Source: Pelagibacterales bacterium SAG-MED20 (GTDB lineage Bacteria > Pseudomonadota > Alphaproteobacteria > Pelagibacterales > Pelagibacteraceae). Taken from it: a stretch of DNA of 64,000 nt. Where the stretch lies: contig JACWDR010000001.1 in the NCBI GenBank assembly GCA_014653975.1, positions 1 to 64,000 of the forward strand, in the 5' to 3' direction. How positions within the stretch are numbered: the stretch's first letter is position 1; the number at the start of each line of letters is the position of its first letter. The translations under genes were made by a program, and so were the position numbers. Below the pieces are notes generated by a model. It did not search any database. It saw nothing but the letters and a program-made list of their open reading frames with translations, and was not told the DNA's origin. Positions 63,284 through 64,000 of the stretch are shown here, piece after piece.

Positions 63284-63963
63284 AGAGTATATCCTCCGTC
63301 CAAAGAAATATTCTCACCTATTATATATTTACTTTTTTCTGAACATAAAAAATCAACTGTGTTTGCAAGATCTTTTTTATTTACCATTTGATTGATTGGA
63401 GTTTTTTTTAAAAAACTTTTAATAAAATCTTTGGGTTGGTTATTTTTAACTCCACCAACTCTAATATTATTGATTCTTATTCCTTTTGGGGCTAATAATG
63501 TGGCATAGTATTTTGTAAGTCCCTCTAAAGCAGTCTTACTAACGCAATAAGATAAAGATTTTTTTCTGTTATAAATTGGATGATAAGGAGATTTAAGTCC
63601 ATATAAAGAAGAAAAATGTACAACAGATTTTAATTTTTTACAGGTCACACTAGAAAGTTCTATAATATTTTTAGGAACAACCACATTTTCATTTATATAA
63701 TCTAATAAAATCTTGACATCTTCATGTTTATTTTTATCTTTTTCTCTTTTTATATGATCATTTTTTCCACTAGCATTAATAATATAATTGATATTTTTAT
63801 TAACCTCTAAAAAATTTTTTAAAACAGTTGAGTCTAATAAATTTATTTTGTCATCTTTATCTATTGCTAAAAGCTTAGTATATTTTTTTTTTTTAAAAAA
63901 ACGATATAAATAATTTCCTATCAATCCCTTGTATCCAATTAATAAAATTACTCTTTTTTCCAT
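63277..63963 (-). CDS. Short-chain dehydrogenase/reductase next to neuA
   Basis: Classical SDR of 228 residues. LLIGYKGLIGNYLYRFF is the cofactor loop, FSSLYGLKSPYHPIYNRKKSLSYCVSKTALEGLTKYYATLLAPKGIRINNIRVGG holds the catalytic Y-x3-K, and GENISLDGGYTLW ends it. Similar genes accompany neuA/legF in nonulosonic-acid and related sugar clusters. It overlaps neuA by 7 nt. The ATG at 63963 is near the window edge, and upstream sequence is too short to judge regulation. Confidence 0.83.
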   Translation of the reverse strand: MEKRVILLIGYKGLIGNYLYRFFKKKKYTKLLAIDKDDKINLLDSTVLKNFLEVNKNINYIINASGKNDHIKREKDKNKHEDVKILLDYINENVVVPKNIIELSSVTCKKLKSVVHFSSLYGLKSPYHPIYNRKKSLSYCVSKTALEGLTKYYATLLAPKGIRINNIRVGGVKNNQPKDFIKSFLKKTPINQMVNKKDLANTVDFLCSEKSKYIIGENISLDGGYTLW

Positions 63964-64000
63964 ACTAAAATTTTTTAATTATATTTAAAATCTTACTTGA

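Noticed and set aside
29437-64000. Prophage, insertion sequence, CRISPR or toxin-antitoxin content in the variable region
   Set aside because: No transposase, integrase, phage structural gene, regularly spaced repeat or toxin-antitoxin pair was seen; all genes fit glycan, B12 or membrane functions.

Overview
The window looks like a chromosomal segment of a SAR11-type marine alphaproteobacterium (Pelagibacterales). The evidence is very AT-rich DNA with Lys/Asn/Ile-rich proteins, very short or overlapping intergenic spacers, an RpoH-type heat-shock sigma factor, split PntAA/PntAB, an alphaproteobacterial aa3 oxidase subunit IV, a DUF1013 protein, and a 5S rRNA gene that stands alone beside a large surface-polysaccharide region. 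The assignment comes from recognition of gene content, not from a database search.

Layout. (1) 1-24.9 kb is core genome. It opens with rpoH, which converges on a minus-strand run: purA, thiD, glmM, folP, ftsH, tilS, then cpoB-pal-tolB-tolA-tolR-tolQ, ruvC, yebC, a YmdB-like phosphoesterase, 5-formyl-THF cyclo-ligase, zapA and a small coiled-coil gene. A plus-strand run follows: tkt-gap-pgk-fba-thiE-efp-suhB-rpmE-DUF1013-rpsU-tRNA-fMet. (2) 24.9-29.4 kb is a transition. A frameshifted O-antigen-ligase-like gene starts 4 nt after the tRNA, then come pntB-pntAB-pntAA, an oxidase subunit IV peptide, rpmJ and the solitary 5S rRNA gene with its own candidate promoter. (3) 29.4-64 kb is a cell-surface glycan region resembling a SAR11 hypervariable region. 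It has three minus-strand blocks and two plus-strand blocks of sugar-nucleotide enzymes (Gmd, Fcl, PseB, PseC, NeuB, NeuA, several epimerases), glycosyltransferases, methyltransferases, a WecA/MraY-type initiating transferase, a PglK-like ABC flippase and radical SAM enzymes.

Two parts of the surface region stand out. The first is a cobalamin riboswitch (57.36-57.57 kb), with a candidate promoter, a proposed P13 kissing hairpin and a hairpin next to the ribosome binding site. It precedes a BtuB-like TonB-dependent receptor, a DUF6580 membrane protein and a B12-binding-domain radical SAM enzyme, with a NeuB-type sialic-acid synthase directly downstream. This is a compact B12 uptake-and-use cassette in a lineage usually regarded as B12-independent. 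The second is a DUF4956 - CotH kinase/beta-helix - VTC (polyphosphate polymerase-like) module of unknown function embedded among glycan genes.

The core genes cover the envelope (Tol-Pal, FtsH), central carbon metabolism (transketolase and lower glycolysis/gluconeogenesis with class I aldolase), thiamin salvage (thiD, thiE), translation (efp, rpsU, rpmE, rpmJ, tRNA-fMet) and redox balance (transhydrogenase). No stretch over 300 bases lacks a gene. The longest gaps are 57353-57591 (riboswitch leader) and 39475-39641 (AT-rich, one short inverted repeat, nothing else recognised). I saw no insertion sequence, prophage, CRISPR array or replication origin.
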